64,000 bases of DNA, taken from NCBI GenBank assembly GCA_025459175.1, contig JALORC010000021.1:1-64000 (forward strand), read 5' to 3'. The notes below the pieces were generated by a model. That model ran no database searches and was not told where the DNA came from. It saw only the letters and a program-made list of their open reading frames with translations. Source of the stretch: Planctomycetota bacterium. Its GTDB lineage: Bacteria > Planctomycetota > UBA1135 > UBA2386. The position numbers were made by a program, and so were the translations under genes. Of this stretch, positions 45,975 to 54,880 are shown in pieces. Position 1 is the stretch's first letter. Each line of letters starts with the position of its first letter.

Positions 45975-47767
45975 CGGGGGCCTCCGGGATCGCGGGTGAG
46001 GAACAGCGGCGAGCGGACGACCTCGGTCAGCATCGTCGCGAAGCGATGATCGTTGGCGATCACCACGGCGGTGATGCGCGCCAGTTCGGGTTCGTCGGCG
46101 GGCAGCATCGGGCGGCCGACCGCGTAGGCCATCAGGCGGCCTGTCATCGCGCGCACGAAGTCCGGCGCGCGGCGCAGCAGTTCGTCCTTCAACGCGATCG
46201 GGCCGTCGAGCACCGCCCCGCCGGCGAGTTCGCCGCGCGCATCGATCGGCTGGCCGTGCAGCTCGGTGCGCCAGCGCCCGATCACGTCGTAGTTCTCGAG
46301 CGCGAAGCCGAGCGGATCGAGCTGCGCGTGGCAGCTCGCGCAGCGACGTTCGTGGCGATGGCGTTCGAGCCGTTGCCGCAACGACAGCTTGTCGACCGGG
46401 ACGTCGTCGGGTGGCAGCGTGCCGGCGCCGGGTGGTGGCGGCGGCGTCGGTGCATCGAGCAGCTGGTCGAGGATCCAACGGCCGCGTAGCACCGGGCTGG
46501 TGCGCAGCGTGTGCGAGGTCACCATCAGCACCGCGCCCATGCCGAGCAGGCCGCCGCGGCGGCGGTCCGGCAGCGTCACGCGGCGGAACTCCTTGCCGTC
46601 GACGGGCGGCAGGCCGTAGTGCTTCGCCAGCGTCGCATCGACCCACGTGAAGTCGGCGTCGAGCAGCAGCAGCACGCTGCGGTTCTCGCGCATCAGGTCG
46701 CGCACGAAGTGCATCGCCTCGGCGAGGAAGGACGGCCGCAGCTGCTGGTTCCAGATCTCGGGATAGCGGCGGAAGTCGGCGTTGCTCTGCAGCACGTCGC
46801 GCAACCGCAGCCACTGGCCGAAGAAGTCGTCGGCGAGGGTCTTGCCGTCGTCCTCGGCGAGCAGGCGCCGGGCCTGTGCCGCGAGCACTTCGGGGCGGCC
46901 GAGTTCGCCGCGATCGGCCAGTTCGCGCAGCGTCGCGTCCGGCGGCGCCGAGGTCAGCAGGTAGGCGAGGCGCGTCGCGAGTTCGTGGTCGGTGAGCAGG
47001 TGTGACGCGTCGGCGCGCCCGGCTTCGAGCCGCAGCAGGAACGCCGGCGCGGTCAGCACCGACTGCAATACTGCCTGTCTGGCGATGGTCTCGGGCTGGC
47101 CGTTCTGCCGCAGGCGATGGAACAGCGCCACGCGGCTCGCGAGTTCGTCGTAGCTCGGTGGGCGGCGGAACGCGGTGCGCAGGAACGATGGCAGCGTCGC
47201 GGCGAGCGGTTGATCGGCGGCGAACGCGCGTGCGGTCGCGGTCGGATCGGCGAGCATTGCCGTGCTGATCTCGAGCGCCGCTTCGCCGTGGACCTCGAAC
47301 AGCATCGGCGTCATCGGCCCGGTGCCGCCCATGGTGTCGAAGCCGTGGCTGCGCGCGAGTTCGGGCAGGCGATCGGTGCCGTTCCAGCGGATGCCGGTCA
47401 GGTCCGCGACGGTGCGTTCGAATTGGCGGCGCGACAGCGGTCGGGCGGCGGCGATGCGGGCAGAGGGATCGGCGGGGACCAGCGCCGCGAAGGCGAGTGT
47501 CAGCGCGGTGCGGGTGGGTGCGTCGGGCGGCGAATCGACGTCCGGCGGCGGCATCGTGTGCGAGCGCAGGCGCGTGAGCGCCAGCGTCGCGGTGGTCGGG
47601 TCGCGGTGCGCGAACGTTCGCTCCAGGTCGAACTTGCCCTCGGCGTCGGTGCCGGTGTGGCATTCACCGCAGTGGGTCTGCACGACGGCCGGGACCTGCG
47701 CCGGCAGCGACAGCGCGGCGAGCAGGGTCGTGGCGAGGGGGCGGGCGAGCGGGGAGGAGAGTGGCAA
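45971..47767 (-). CDS. DUF1592 multidomain protein with haem-binding-like CxxCH motifs
   Basis: 598 residues. The signal peptide is followed by a CGECH motif (33-37), a planctomycete cytochrome C-like domain. The order then matches DUF1587-DUF1595-DUF1592-DUF1588-DUF1585: RPLSRRQFERTVADLTGIRW, LLTDHELATRLAYLLTSAPP, FFGQWLRLRDVL, RRGGLLGMGAVLMVTSHTLR, and a second C-x-x-C-H (CASCH) near DPLGFALENYD. It is probably a periplasmic haem or redox protein acting with DUF1552. The genes overlap by four bases. Confidence 0.92.
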   Translation of the reverse strand: MPLSSPLARPLATTLLAALSLPAQVPAVVQTHCGECHTGTDAEGKFDLERTFAHRDPTTATLALTRLRSHTMPPPDVDSPPDAPTRTALTLAFAALVPADPSARIAAARPLSRRQFERTVADLTGIRWNGTDRLPELARSHGFDTMGGTGPMTPMLFEVHGEAALEISTAMLADPTATARAFAADQPLAATLPSFLRTAFRRPPSYDELASRVALFHRLRQNGQPETIARQAVLQSVLTAPAFLLRLEAGRADASHLLTDHELATRLAYLLTSAPPDATLRELADRGELGRPEVLAAQARRLLAEDDGKTLADDFFGQWLRLRDVLQSNADFRRYPEIWNQQLRPSFLAEAMHFVRDLMRENRSVLLLLDADFTWVDATLAKHYGLPPVDGKEFRRVTLPDRRRGGLLGMGAVLMVTSHTLRTSPVLRGRWILDQLLDAPTPPPPPGAGTLPPDDVPVDKLSLRQRLERHRHERRCASCHAQLDPLGFALENYDVIGRWRTELHGQPIDARGELAGGAVLDGPIALKDELLRRAPDFVRAMTGRLMAYAVGRPMLPADEPELARITAVVIANDHRFATMLTEVVRSPLFLTRDPGGPR

Positions 47768-47949
47768 CGGTCGATGGCGGGGGCGCGACGAGGATACCCG
47801 GCGGCGCCGGATGCTGTGCGCGCTGCGGCGCGAGCTGCTCGACCGTGACCGGGAACCAGGCCCACGATGAGGACCGTCCCTGGTGTGCCGGATGCCTCGG
47901 AATCGTGATCGCTGAACCCCGGGACCGGGCCCACCGTTGTCGCGCGACC

Positions 47950-48909
47950 ATGCGTCGATCGCGTTGGCGTCTGGCCGTGCTGCTGTTGGCGGTCCTGGTC
48001 AGGGCCGCACCGAGCCAGCAGGTCGAGGTCCGCGACGCCGAGAGTGCCTTCGATTCCAACCAGTGGAACGCAGCACCGGTTCCCAGGTTCGACCTACAGG
48101 TCAGTGCTGCGGTGTTGTTGCCGTGGGCGGATTCCGGGGGGCGGCCGACGGCGCGGCAGCGTGCTCTCAGTGGGCTGGGCCTGGTCGCCGCCGGGTCGAC
48201 GTTCCGGGCCGGGCGATACCGGGCGGCGGTCAGGGAGTTGATCCTCGGCCTGCGGGACCTGGACTGCTCCGGGTTGCCGCGCGGGGAGCGGATCCTGGCG
48301 GCGCTGGCGCTACGCGAAGTTGCCACTGCCTCCAACTACCGTCTGCTGCACGAGGCTGCCGACCAACAGACCTGGACGCTGGGACAGCAGCTCGCCACCG
48401 AGGGGCCGCTGCAGTTGCCAGCGATGGATCTGTTGCTGCTGCATCTGCTGGTGCGCGAGCAGAGTGCCCGCAGCGGCGGCAAGGATGACGTGGAGCCGCT
48501 GCAAGCGATCGCGCGCGCGGCCACCTGCACCGAACGGCTCGGGGCCCATCGATGCGCCGATGCCGCGTGGCTGCTGGTGCGTCGTCTGCGCGGCGAGGCC
48601 GTGCCGGATGATCTGCTGCTGGCAGTGTGCTGGCCGGCCAGTCTGCTGACCGATCCGCAGCACACCTGGATCGGCATCGTCGCCGCCGGGGAAGTGACTG
48701 CTGCCGCGCGCGCGTCCGTGCTCCCGCAGCTCGATCGCCTGCTGGCGGCCCGGAACCCCGAGCACGCCGACCATCCCGGCAGTTGGGCGCCTGCCGCCGG
48801 CGGCGATCGCGCCGAGACGACTGCCTGGCACCTGTGGACCCTGGGTCGTGCCAATCGGTTGCTCGTGCAGGATGCCCGCATGGCACCGGCGGCGCCCACG
48901 CCGCGTTGA
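47950..48909 (+). CDS. Exported protein of unknown function
   Basis: 319 residues from the ATG at 47950; a signal peptide (about 1-22, ending AAPSQ) supports this start over an earlier in-frame one at 47761. The mature part is helical with Leu/Ala repeats and no family motif that I recognise. It diverges from the DUF1592 gene and converges on the lipoprotein gene at 49007. Confidence 0.6.
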   Translation: MRRSRWRLAVLLLAVLVRAAPSQQVEVRDAESAFDSNQWNAAPVPRFDLQVSAAVLLPWADSGGRPTARQRALSGLGLVAAGSTFRAGRYRAAVRELILGLRDLDCSGLPRGERILAALALREVATASNYRLLHEAADQQTWTLGQQLATEGPLQLPAMDLLLLHLLVREQSARSGGKDDVEPLQAIARAATCTERLGAHRCADAAWLLVRRLRGEAVPDDLLLAVCWPASLLTDPQHTWIGIVAAGEVTAAARASVLPQLDRLLAARNPEHADHPGSWAPAAGGDRAETTAWHLWTLGRANRLLVQDARMAPAAPTPR

Positions 48910-49006
48910 AGCCGCGGCCCGTGGCGAACGCCCGCGCGCCGACCGGACCACCCTTCGGCGGCCGCTGACCGCCGGGCGTCGCCTACCCGAGGGACGCTGG
49001 CTGACG

Positions 49007-49555
49007 CTACGGCTGCTTCGCCGGCACATAGACGACGTCGTCGTCACCCCCGAACAGCAGCAGGCAGCGGTCGCTGTCGTAGCGCCGTTCGCCGTGCGGC
49101 GTCGGCACTGCCTCGTCCTTACCGCGATACACCAACCCCCAGCCGAGCCAGCGGTCGCGACCGGTCTCGACCGCAGTTCCGTCGCTGGTCACCACTTCGC
49201 GCTGCATGCTGCCGGCGAGGAACACCGGGCCCACGGCGCTGAAGTGGTCGAGCGTGTAGCCGCGCGGGTAGCAAGGATCCGACGGCTTGAAGATCGTCAG
49301 GTCCATGTAGAGCAGCGGGATCCAGGTGCCGGCGGTCAGCTTCTCCTCCCCCGAGGCCTGCAGATCGGCGACCAGCCGTTGATGGTCCCAGGTGCCATCG
49401 GGTCGGCGCGCCTTCGCGAAGTCGTAGTTGGTGCAGGCGGGGAGCAGGAGAGCGGCCGCGAGGGCCACGAGAGAGGTTGGTTGCAACGTAGTGCCTCGGT
49501 CGGGAATGCTGGCGAGGGTGCTGGAGCGCAGGATGTCCTGCGCGCGCAACAGCAT
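49007..49555 (-). CDS. Putative small lipoprotein
   Basis: 182 residues from the ATG at 49555. A lipobox (LLPAC) sits at Cys41, rather far from this start; a TTG at 49486 would give a normal 17-residue leader and 159 residues in all. The mature part is rich in Gly, Asp and Tyr: WIPLLYMDLTIFKPSDPCYP and LGWGLVYRGKDEAVPTPHGE. No family is recognised. It follows the FG-GAP protein gene on the same strand with 30 bases between. Confidence 0.6.
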   Translation of the reverse strand: MLLRAQDILRSSTLASIPDRGTTLQPTSLVALAAALLLPACTNYDFAKARRPDGTWDHQRLVADLQASGEEKLTAGTWIPLLYMDLTIFKPSDPCYPRGYTLDHFSAVGPVFLAGSMQREVVTSDGTAVETGRDRWLGWGLVYRGKDEAVPTPHGERRYDSDRCLLLFGGDDDVVYVPAKQP

Positions 49556-49585
49556 TTTTCCCCGTCGCCCCGACCTCGCGCCGCG

Positions 49586-51436
49586 TCAGAACACGACCTG
49601 CTCCGGATTGCTCGTCACCAGCGCCCCCGCCGCCGTCGTCAACAAGCACTGCATCGTCAAGGTCAGACCCGGCGGCAGGCCGGGCGGCACCGACACCGGC
49701 ACGGTGCGTTCGCCGTTGCCGTCGAGCACCCCGAACGGATCGCCACCGAACCCGCTCAGCAACAGCTCGAGCGGTTGGCCGAGATCGAGGTTCAGCAGCC
49801 CGAACGGCGACCCGGCGCCCGGATCGAGCCGCGTGCCGCCGAACAGCGCGAGCAGCTGGCCCGGCTGGCCGCTGATGCCGAAGAACGCCAGCTGGCCGCC
49901 CGGCAGGAAGCGCGGCGCCGAACCGCCGTAACCGGCGCGGGTCGCGTACGAGTTGATGCGCAGCGTCGCTTCGCAGCTCGGCGACTGTGCCGACGGCACC
50001 GCCGGCCCGGCCTGGCGCCACACGAACGCCTTGTCGTCGAGTTCGTCGACGACGATGACGTCGGTGTCGCCGTCGCGGTCGTAGTCGACGATCACCGCGC
50101 ACGAACCGGCGATCGTGGTCGGCAGGATCGACGAGTTGCCGAAGGTGCCGGCGCCGTTGTTGCGCAGCATCGTCGCGTTGCCGCTGCCGTAGCTGGCGAC
50201 CACGATGTCGAGGTCGTCGTCGCCCTCGAGGTCGCCGATGTCGACCGAGACCGGGTCGAAGCCGACCGCGTAGCCGACGCCGGCGGCGAGCCCGCCGCTG
50301 CCGTTGCCGAAGAACACCGTCGCGGTCGAGTTGCTGCGGTTGGCGGTCACGCAGTCGACGAAACCGTCGCCGTTGACGTCGCCGGTCGCCATCTGCCACG
50401 GGAAGCCACCGGCCGAGATCGTCGTGCTGGTCGTGAACACGCCATTGCCGTTGCCGAGCAGCACGCGCAGGTTCTGCGAGCCCGAGGTGCCGCAGAACAG
50501 GTCGGGCCTGCCGTCGCCGTTGGCGTCGGCGACCTGGATCGACCACTCGCCGTTGCCGCCGCCGTCGAAGAACGTCGGCGCCGCGAACGTGCCGTTGCCG
50601 TTGTTGCGCAGCAGGCAGATGTTCTGCTGGTTGGTGCAGACCAGATCGATGTCGCCGTCGCTGTCGGCGTCGAGCACCGCGAGCCCGTGCACCGCGCCGC
50701 CCACCGCGACCAACTGCGGCGGCAGGTAGTTGCCGGCGCCGTTGTTGAGGAAGACCGCGACCGACTGCCCGTTCTGGTTGCCGGTGGCGAGATCGATCCA
50801 GCCGTCGCCGTTGAAGTCGGCGCCCTCGTTGGGGCTCGGCTCCTCGCCGTTCGGCATCAGCGTCACCGTGGGCGCGCCGAAGTTGCCGCAGCCGTCGTTC
50901 TTCATCAGCCGCACGTCCCACGACACCTCGTTGGTCGAGCTCATGTCGGGCGAGCCGTCGCGATCGACGTCGCCGGCGAAGAATCCGTAGGTGCGGATCA
51001 GGCCCTCGCCGGGCAGCCGGTAGTCGACCGTCTGCGCGAGCTGCAGCGTGCCCGAGGACGGCGCACAATCGATCCACCACGTCGACGTGAAGCCGCCGGT
51101 CAGCGTGCTGCCGGTCGTCGAGGTCACGTTGCGCGACACGTAGAGCGTCGCGATCTCGCTGGCGAACAGCGGTCGCGACGGTGCGAACGTCACCGTCGTG
51201 CCGCTCGGTGAGAGAGTCAGCTGGCCGGGAACCGGACCGCTCCACCGCCCGGCCAGCCGGATGTTCTGGGCCGTCACCGTCGCCGCCTGCAGCGGGGCGC
51301 TGAAGGTCAGCGTCACCACCGCCGCCGGGGAGATGCCGCGGGCGTTGAGCCCCGGGCTCGCGCTGGTGACCGAGAGCTGGGCGGCCGCGCTGGCGGCCAG
51401 CAGCAAACAGGGAACGAGTGAGGTGGCTGAGTGCAT
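49586..51436 (-). CDS. FG-GAP/VCBS repeat secreted protein with Ig-like N-terminus
   Basis: 616 residues; signal peptide to about ASAAAQ. Residues about 25-115 form an Ig-like domain (VTLTFSAPLQAATVTAQN). From about 145 a series of FG-GAP repeats follows, each with a calcium-loop-like D-x-D/N-x-D-G: GDVDRDGSPD, ADFNGDGWIDLATG, DADSDGDIDLVC, ADANGDGRPDLF, GDVNGDGFVDCVT and DYDRDGDTDVIV. This forms a beta-propeller. The last about 110 residues are a separate beta module ending NPEQVVF. Such proteins are exported and may bind ligands; the target is unknown. Confidence 0.87.
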   Translation of the reverse strand: MHSATSLVPCLLLAASAAAQLSVTSASPGLNARGISPAAVVTLTFSAPLQAATVTAQNIRLAGRWSGPVPGQLTLSPSGTTVTFAPSRPLFASEIATLYVSRNVTSTTGSTLTGGFTSTWWIDCAPSSGTLQLAQTVDYRLPGEGLIRTYGFFAGDVDRDGSPDMSSTNEVSWDVRLMKNDGCGNFGAPTVTLMPNGEEPSPNEGADFNGDGWIDLATGNQNGQSVAVFLNNGAGNYLPPQLVAVGGAVHGLAVLDADSDGDIDLVCTNQQNICLLRNNGNGTFAAPTFFDGGGNGEWSIQVADANGDGRPDLFCGTSGSQNLRVLLGNGNGVFTTSTTISAGGFPWQMATGDVNGDGFVDCVTANRSNSTATVFFGNGSGGLAAGVGYAVGFDPVSVDIGDLEGDDDLDIVVASYGSGNATMLRNNGAGTFGNSSILPTTIAGSCAVIVDYDRDGDTDVIVVDELDDKAFVWRQAGPAVPSAQSPSCEATLRINSYATRAGYGGSAPRFLPGGQLAFFGISGQPGQLLALFGGTRLDPGAGSPFGLLNLDLGQPLELLLSGFGGDPFGVLDGNGERTVPVSVPPGLPPGLTLTMQCLLTTAAGALVTSNPEQVVF

Positions 51437-51541
51437 GGCGAATGCCCCTACGGTCCCGACCGTCGCCGAGGTCCGACTTTCCCGGCGACGGCGCGCTGCG
51501 TGCCGGGGCGGCAGGGGCGTAGGATCGGGCCAGAGGTGCCC

Positions 51542-52552
51542 GTGACGTTCCATGCTCGTCTCGCCTGCGTCGTGCTCCCGTGGTTCCTGGTCGCTTGTGC
51601 CGGTGGGGCGGCCGTGAAGTCGGCGCGGCCGGGGTGGGCGATCGCCATCCACGGTGGTGCCGGTGTGCTGTCGCGCAACACGCCGCCGGACCAGGTCCGT
51701 GAGTTCGAGGCCGCGCTCGAGCAGGCACTGCGGCTCGGCGTCGAGCGCCTGCAGGCCGGAGCCGCGGCGCTCGACGTGTGCGAGGCCGTCGTGCGTGTGC
51801 TCGAGGACGATCCGCACTTCAATGCCGGCAAAGGCGCGGTGTTCAACGAGAAGGGCGAGCACGAACTCGACGCGTCGATCATGGAGGGCCACACGCGGCG
51901 CTGCGGTGCGGTCGCCGGCGTGCGCACGGTCAAGAACCCGATCACGCTGGCGCGCGCGGTGATGGAGCAGACGCGGCACGTGCTGCTGATGGGCGACGGC
52001 GCCGAGCAGTTCGCGACCTCGGTCGGCGTCGAGCGCGTGCCCAACAGCCACTTCGACACCGAGCACCGGCGCCAGGTGCTCGACGAGGTGCTGCTCGAGC
52101 GCGCGCGCACCGGCATGGTGGACGGGCCGCAGCAGCGGCAGAACGCGTACGGCACCGTCGGCTGCGTGGTGCGCGACGGCGACGGGCGGCTGGCGGCGGC
52201 GACCAGCACCGGCGGCATGACCGCCAAACGCTTCGGGCGCGTCGGCGACACGCCGGTGATCGGCGCCGGCAACTACGCCGACGACACCGTCGCGATCAGC
52301 TGCACCGGCACCGGCGAGCAGTTCATCCGCCATGTCGTCGCGCACGCGATCGCGGCGCGCATGGCGTTCGGCGGGCAGACGCTGGCCGCGGCCAGCCGCG
52401 CGCTGGTGTTCGACGTGCTGCAGCCCGGCGACGGCGGCCTGATCGCCGTCGATCGCGACGGCAACCTCGCCGCGCCGTTCAACAGCGAGGGCATGTATCG
52501 CGGGCTCGCCGACAGCACCGGCACGTTCGTCGTGCGCATCTTCGAGGACTGA
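51542..52552 (+). CDS. Isoaspartyl peptidase/asparaginase (Ntn hydrolase), lipoprotein
   Basis: 336 residues from a GTG at 51542 (another GTG lies at 51536). A lipobox (LVAC, Cys19) marks a lipoprotein. The Ntn-hydrolase pattern is complete: HGGAG (37-41), FNAGKGAVFN (93-102), and the nucleophile Thr205 in NAYGTVGCVV, where the precursor is cleaved. It hydrolyses beta-aspartyl dipeptides, including beta-Asp-Arg. The next gene, one base away, encodes a cyanophycinase, whose product is beta-Asp-Arg, so the two probably act together outside the cytoplasmic membrane. Confidence 0.9.
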   Translation: MTFHARLACVVLPWFLVACAGGAAVKSARPGWAIAIHGGAGVLSRNTPPDQVREFEAALEQALRLGVERLQAGAAALDVCEAVVRVLEDDPHFNAGKGAVFNEKGEHELDASIMEGHTRRCGAVAGVRTVKNPITLARAVMEQTRHVLLMGDGAEQFATSVGVERVPNSHFDTEHRRQVLDEVLLERARTGMVDGPQQRQNAYGTVGCVVRDGDGRLAAATSTGGMTAKRFGRVGDTPVIGAGNYADDTVAISCTGTGEQFIRHVVAHAIAARMAFGGQTLAAASRALVFDVLQPGDGGLIAVDRDGNLAAPFNSEGMYRGLADSTGTFVVRIFED

Positions 52553-52553
52553 C

Positions 52554-53621
52554 ATGCGCGCGTTGATCCTGGTGGTGATGTGGTCGGCCGCGTGTGCGGC
52601 GCCGAGTGGTGGCAAGGGCACGCTGCTGCTGGTCGGTGGTGGGCTCGACGACGATGCGCGCCCCGTCTACGAACGGCTGCTGGCGGCCCGCACCGACGCG
52701 ACGCCGTGCGTCGTCGTCGCCACGGCGGCGACCGGTCCGCAGGACGTCGAGGCGACCGACAAGAGCGAGGCGTTGCGCGCGTGGCAGCCCGGCGTCGCTG
52801 TCGAAGTGGTGCGACGCGAGACCTCGGCCGAAGCGACCGTCGCGGTGCTGGCTCGCGCGGCCTCGGTGTTCTTCACCGGCGGCGACCAGAAGCGCATCAC
52901 GGCGCGCTATCGGCCAGACGAACAGCCGGGTCCGGAATGGCACGCGCTGCAGCAGTTGCTGGCGCGCGGCGGCGTGCTCGGTGGCGGCAGTGCGGGTTGC
53001 GCGATGATGGGCGAACGCATGCTGCTCGGCGGTCGCAGCGAGCAGGCGCTCGGCATTCCTGCCGTGGATGACGGCGACGAGCCGGTGCCGCTCGGGCCGC
53101 GGCTCGGCCCCGGCATGGGGTTCTTGCCCGGTGTGCTGACCGACTCGCACTTCTTCGAACGCGATCGGCTCGGGCGACTGGTGGCGGCACTCGGGCAGGG
53201 GCCGGATCGACTCGGGCTCGGCGTCGGTGAGGACGCCGCGGTCGCGGTCGATGTGGCGTCGCGCACGGTCACCGGCGTCACCGCGGCCGAGACGCTGCTC
53301 GTCGATGCGACGTTCGCGCGGCAGGTCGGCCGCGACTGGGTCGGGCTGCGAGCGCGGCTGATCGGTGCGGGCGACGTGGTGCCGCTGGCGCCACTCGGTG
53401 CCGCGCCGCCGGCGGCCCTGCCGGCGTCGCCGTCGATCGCACATGAAGTGCCGATCGTCGAGCCGGGGCAGAACCGGCAGCTGGCGTCGTGGCGGATCTT
53501 CCGGCAGGCGGTGCCGGGGGCCGGCGTGCTGCGGCTGCAGTTCGGCGGTTGGAGTGTGCTGGCGCAGGCCGAGGGGCCTGGCCTCGTCGGCTTCGAGCTG
53601 CGGGTCGGCGACCGACGCTGA
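52554..53621 (+). CDS. Cyanophycinase-like serine peptidase, lipoprotein
   Basis: 355 residues. A lipobox-like SAAC (Cys14) suggests lipid anchoring. Hallmarks of the S51 cyanophycinase family: LLLVGGGL, FFTGGDQKRI (106-115), the nucleophile elbow GGGSAGCAMM (Ser146), and VDDGDEPVPLGPRLGPGMGF followed by DSHFFERDRLGRL. It should cleave cyanophycin (poly-Asp with Arg side chains) or a related peptide to beta-Asp-Arg dipeptides. The C-terminal about 120 residues are an extension over typical members. Confidence 0.85.
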   Translation: MRALILVVMWSAACAAPSGGKGTLLLVGGGLDDDARPVYERLLAARTDATPCVVVATAATGPQDVEATDKSEALRAWQPGVAVEVVRRETSAEATVAVLARAASVFFTGGDQKRITARYRPDEQPGPEWHALQQLLARGGVLGGGSAGCAMMGERMLLGGRSEQALGIPAVDDGDEPVPLGPRLGPGMGFLPGVLTDSHFFERDRLGRLVAALGQGPDRLGLGVGEDAAVAVDVASRTVTGVTAAETLLVDATFARQVGRDWVGLRARLIGAGDVVPLAPLGAAPPAALPASPSIAHEVPIVEPGQNRQLASWRIFRQAVPGAGVLRLQFGGWSVLAQAEGPGLVGFELRVGDRR

Positions 53622-53683
53622 ACGGCGCGAGCTCGCCTCGGGTCGCGGTGCCGGGACGGCCGATGAGAACGGACCGTTCGCCG

Positions 53684-54838
53684 ATGACGACCCGTATTCC
53701 GCCCTCTCCGCTCGGTGCCGCGCCGGCGCGCTCCGTGGCACTCGACGCGCTGCGCTTCGTGGCAGTGGCGCTGGTGCTGGGGCGCCATCTGTTGCCGCCA
53801 CTCGTGGACCCGAAGGCCGGGCTGCCGCTCGGCACGGCGACCTGGCGCGCGTTCGGCTGGGTCGGGGTCGACCTGTTCTTCGTGCTCAGCGGGTTCCTGG
53901 TCGCCGGCCTGCTGTTCGCCGAGCACCGTCGCACCGGCGACGTCAACGTCTGGCACTTCCTCGCCCGCCGCGGCTTCAAGATCTACCCGGCGTTCTACGT
54001 GATGCTCGGCATCACCTGGCTCTGGTTCGGCGCGCACCTGCCGCTGTCCGCGTTGATGCACGAGGCGCTGTTCGTGCAGAACTATCTGCAGCCGGTGATC
54101 TGGAACCACACCTGGTCGCTGGCCGTCGAGGAACACTTCTACCTGCTGCTGGCGCTGGCGCTCGGCGCCGCGGTGCGGATGCGGCCCGGCAGCGAGGCGA
54201 TGCGGGGGGTGCCGACCGTGGTCGCATTCGTGTGCATCACGGTGCTCGGGTTGCGGCTGGTGGCGTGGTACCACTCGCCTGGCTCGCACCTGTTGTTCCC
54301 GACCCATCTGCGGATCGATGCGCTCGCGTTCGGCGCCTGGCTCGCGTATGCCTTCCACTACCATCGCGAACGCATGGTCGCGTTCGTGCAGGGCCATCGC
54401 GCATTGCTGATGGTGGCGGCCGCGGGGCTGCTGTTGCCGAGCCTGCTGTTGCCGGTCGAGACCAGTTTCGTGGTCAACGTGTTCGGGCTGACCGCCAACT
54501 ACCTGGCCGGTGGCGCGGTGCTGGCGCTGTGCGTGGTGCGTGGCGAGCGGCCGGATCCGAACTGGGTGCGATGGCTCGCGCGAGTCGGCGTGCACTCCTA
54601 CTCGATCTACCTGTGGCACATGCCGGTGCTGCGCGCGGTGCGCTGGTGGGTCGAGCCGCGCTGCGGCCACGGCGTGGCGGTACTGGTGTACCTGGTCGGG
54701 GCCGTGCTGGTCGGGGTGGTGATGGCAGCCGTCGTCGAGCGGCCGTTCCTGGCCCTGCGCGAACGCTGGCTGCCATCGCGATCGAGGGCGGTGGCGCCGG
54801 CGGTTGCGGCGCGCGAGCCGGCGCTGGCCGGTCGCTGA
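53684..54838 (+). CDS. Acyltransferase 3 family membrane protein
   Basis: 384 residues from the ATG at 53684; an in-frame ATG at 53663 would add seven. About ten membrane helices. The family pattern is clear: LDALRFVAVALVLGRHLLP with the catalytic-type His, GVDLFFVLSGFLVAGLL, HTWSLAVEEHFYLLLALAL, and HSYSIYLWHMPVL near the end. Such proteins O-acylate surface sugars, lipids or peptidoglycan. The substrate is not shown by context; it follows the cyanophycinase gene with 62 bases between. Confidence 0.88.
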   Translation: MTTRIPPSPLGAAPARSVALDALRFVAVALVLGRHLLPPLVDPKAGLPLGTATWRAFGWVGVDLFFVLSGFLVAGLLFAEHRRTGDVNVWHFLARRGFKIYPAFYVMLGITWLWFGAHLPLSALMHEALFVQNYLQPVIWNHTWSLAVEEHFYLLLALALGAAVRMRPGSEAMRGVPTVVAFVCITVLGLRLVAWYHSPGSHLLFPTHLRIDALAFGAWLAYAFHYHRERMVAFVQGHRALLMVAAAGLLLPSLLLPVETSFVVNVFGLTANYLAGGAVLALCVVRGERPDPNWVRWLARVGVHSYSIYLWHMPVLRAVRWWVEPRCGHGVAVLVYLVGAVLVGVVMAAVVERPFLALRERWLPSRSRAVAPAVAAREPALAGR

Positions 54839-54880
54839 GCGGCGTGCATGGCGCCTGGGTCTTCAGGTCCTTCGAGAGCA

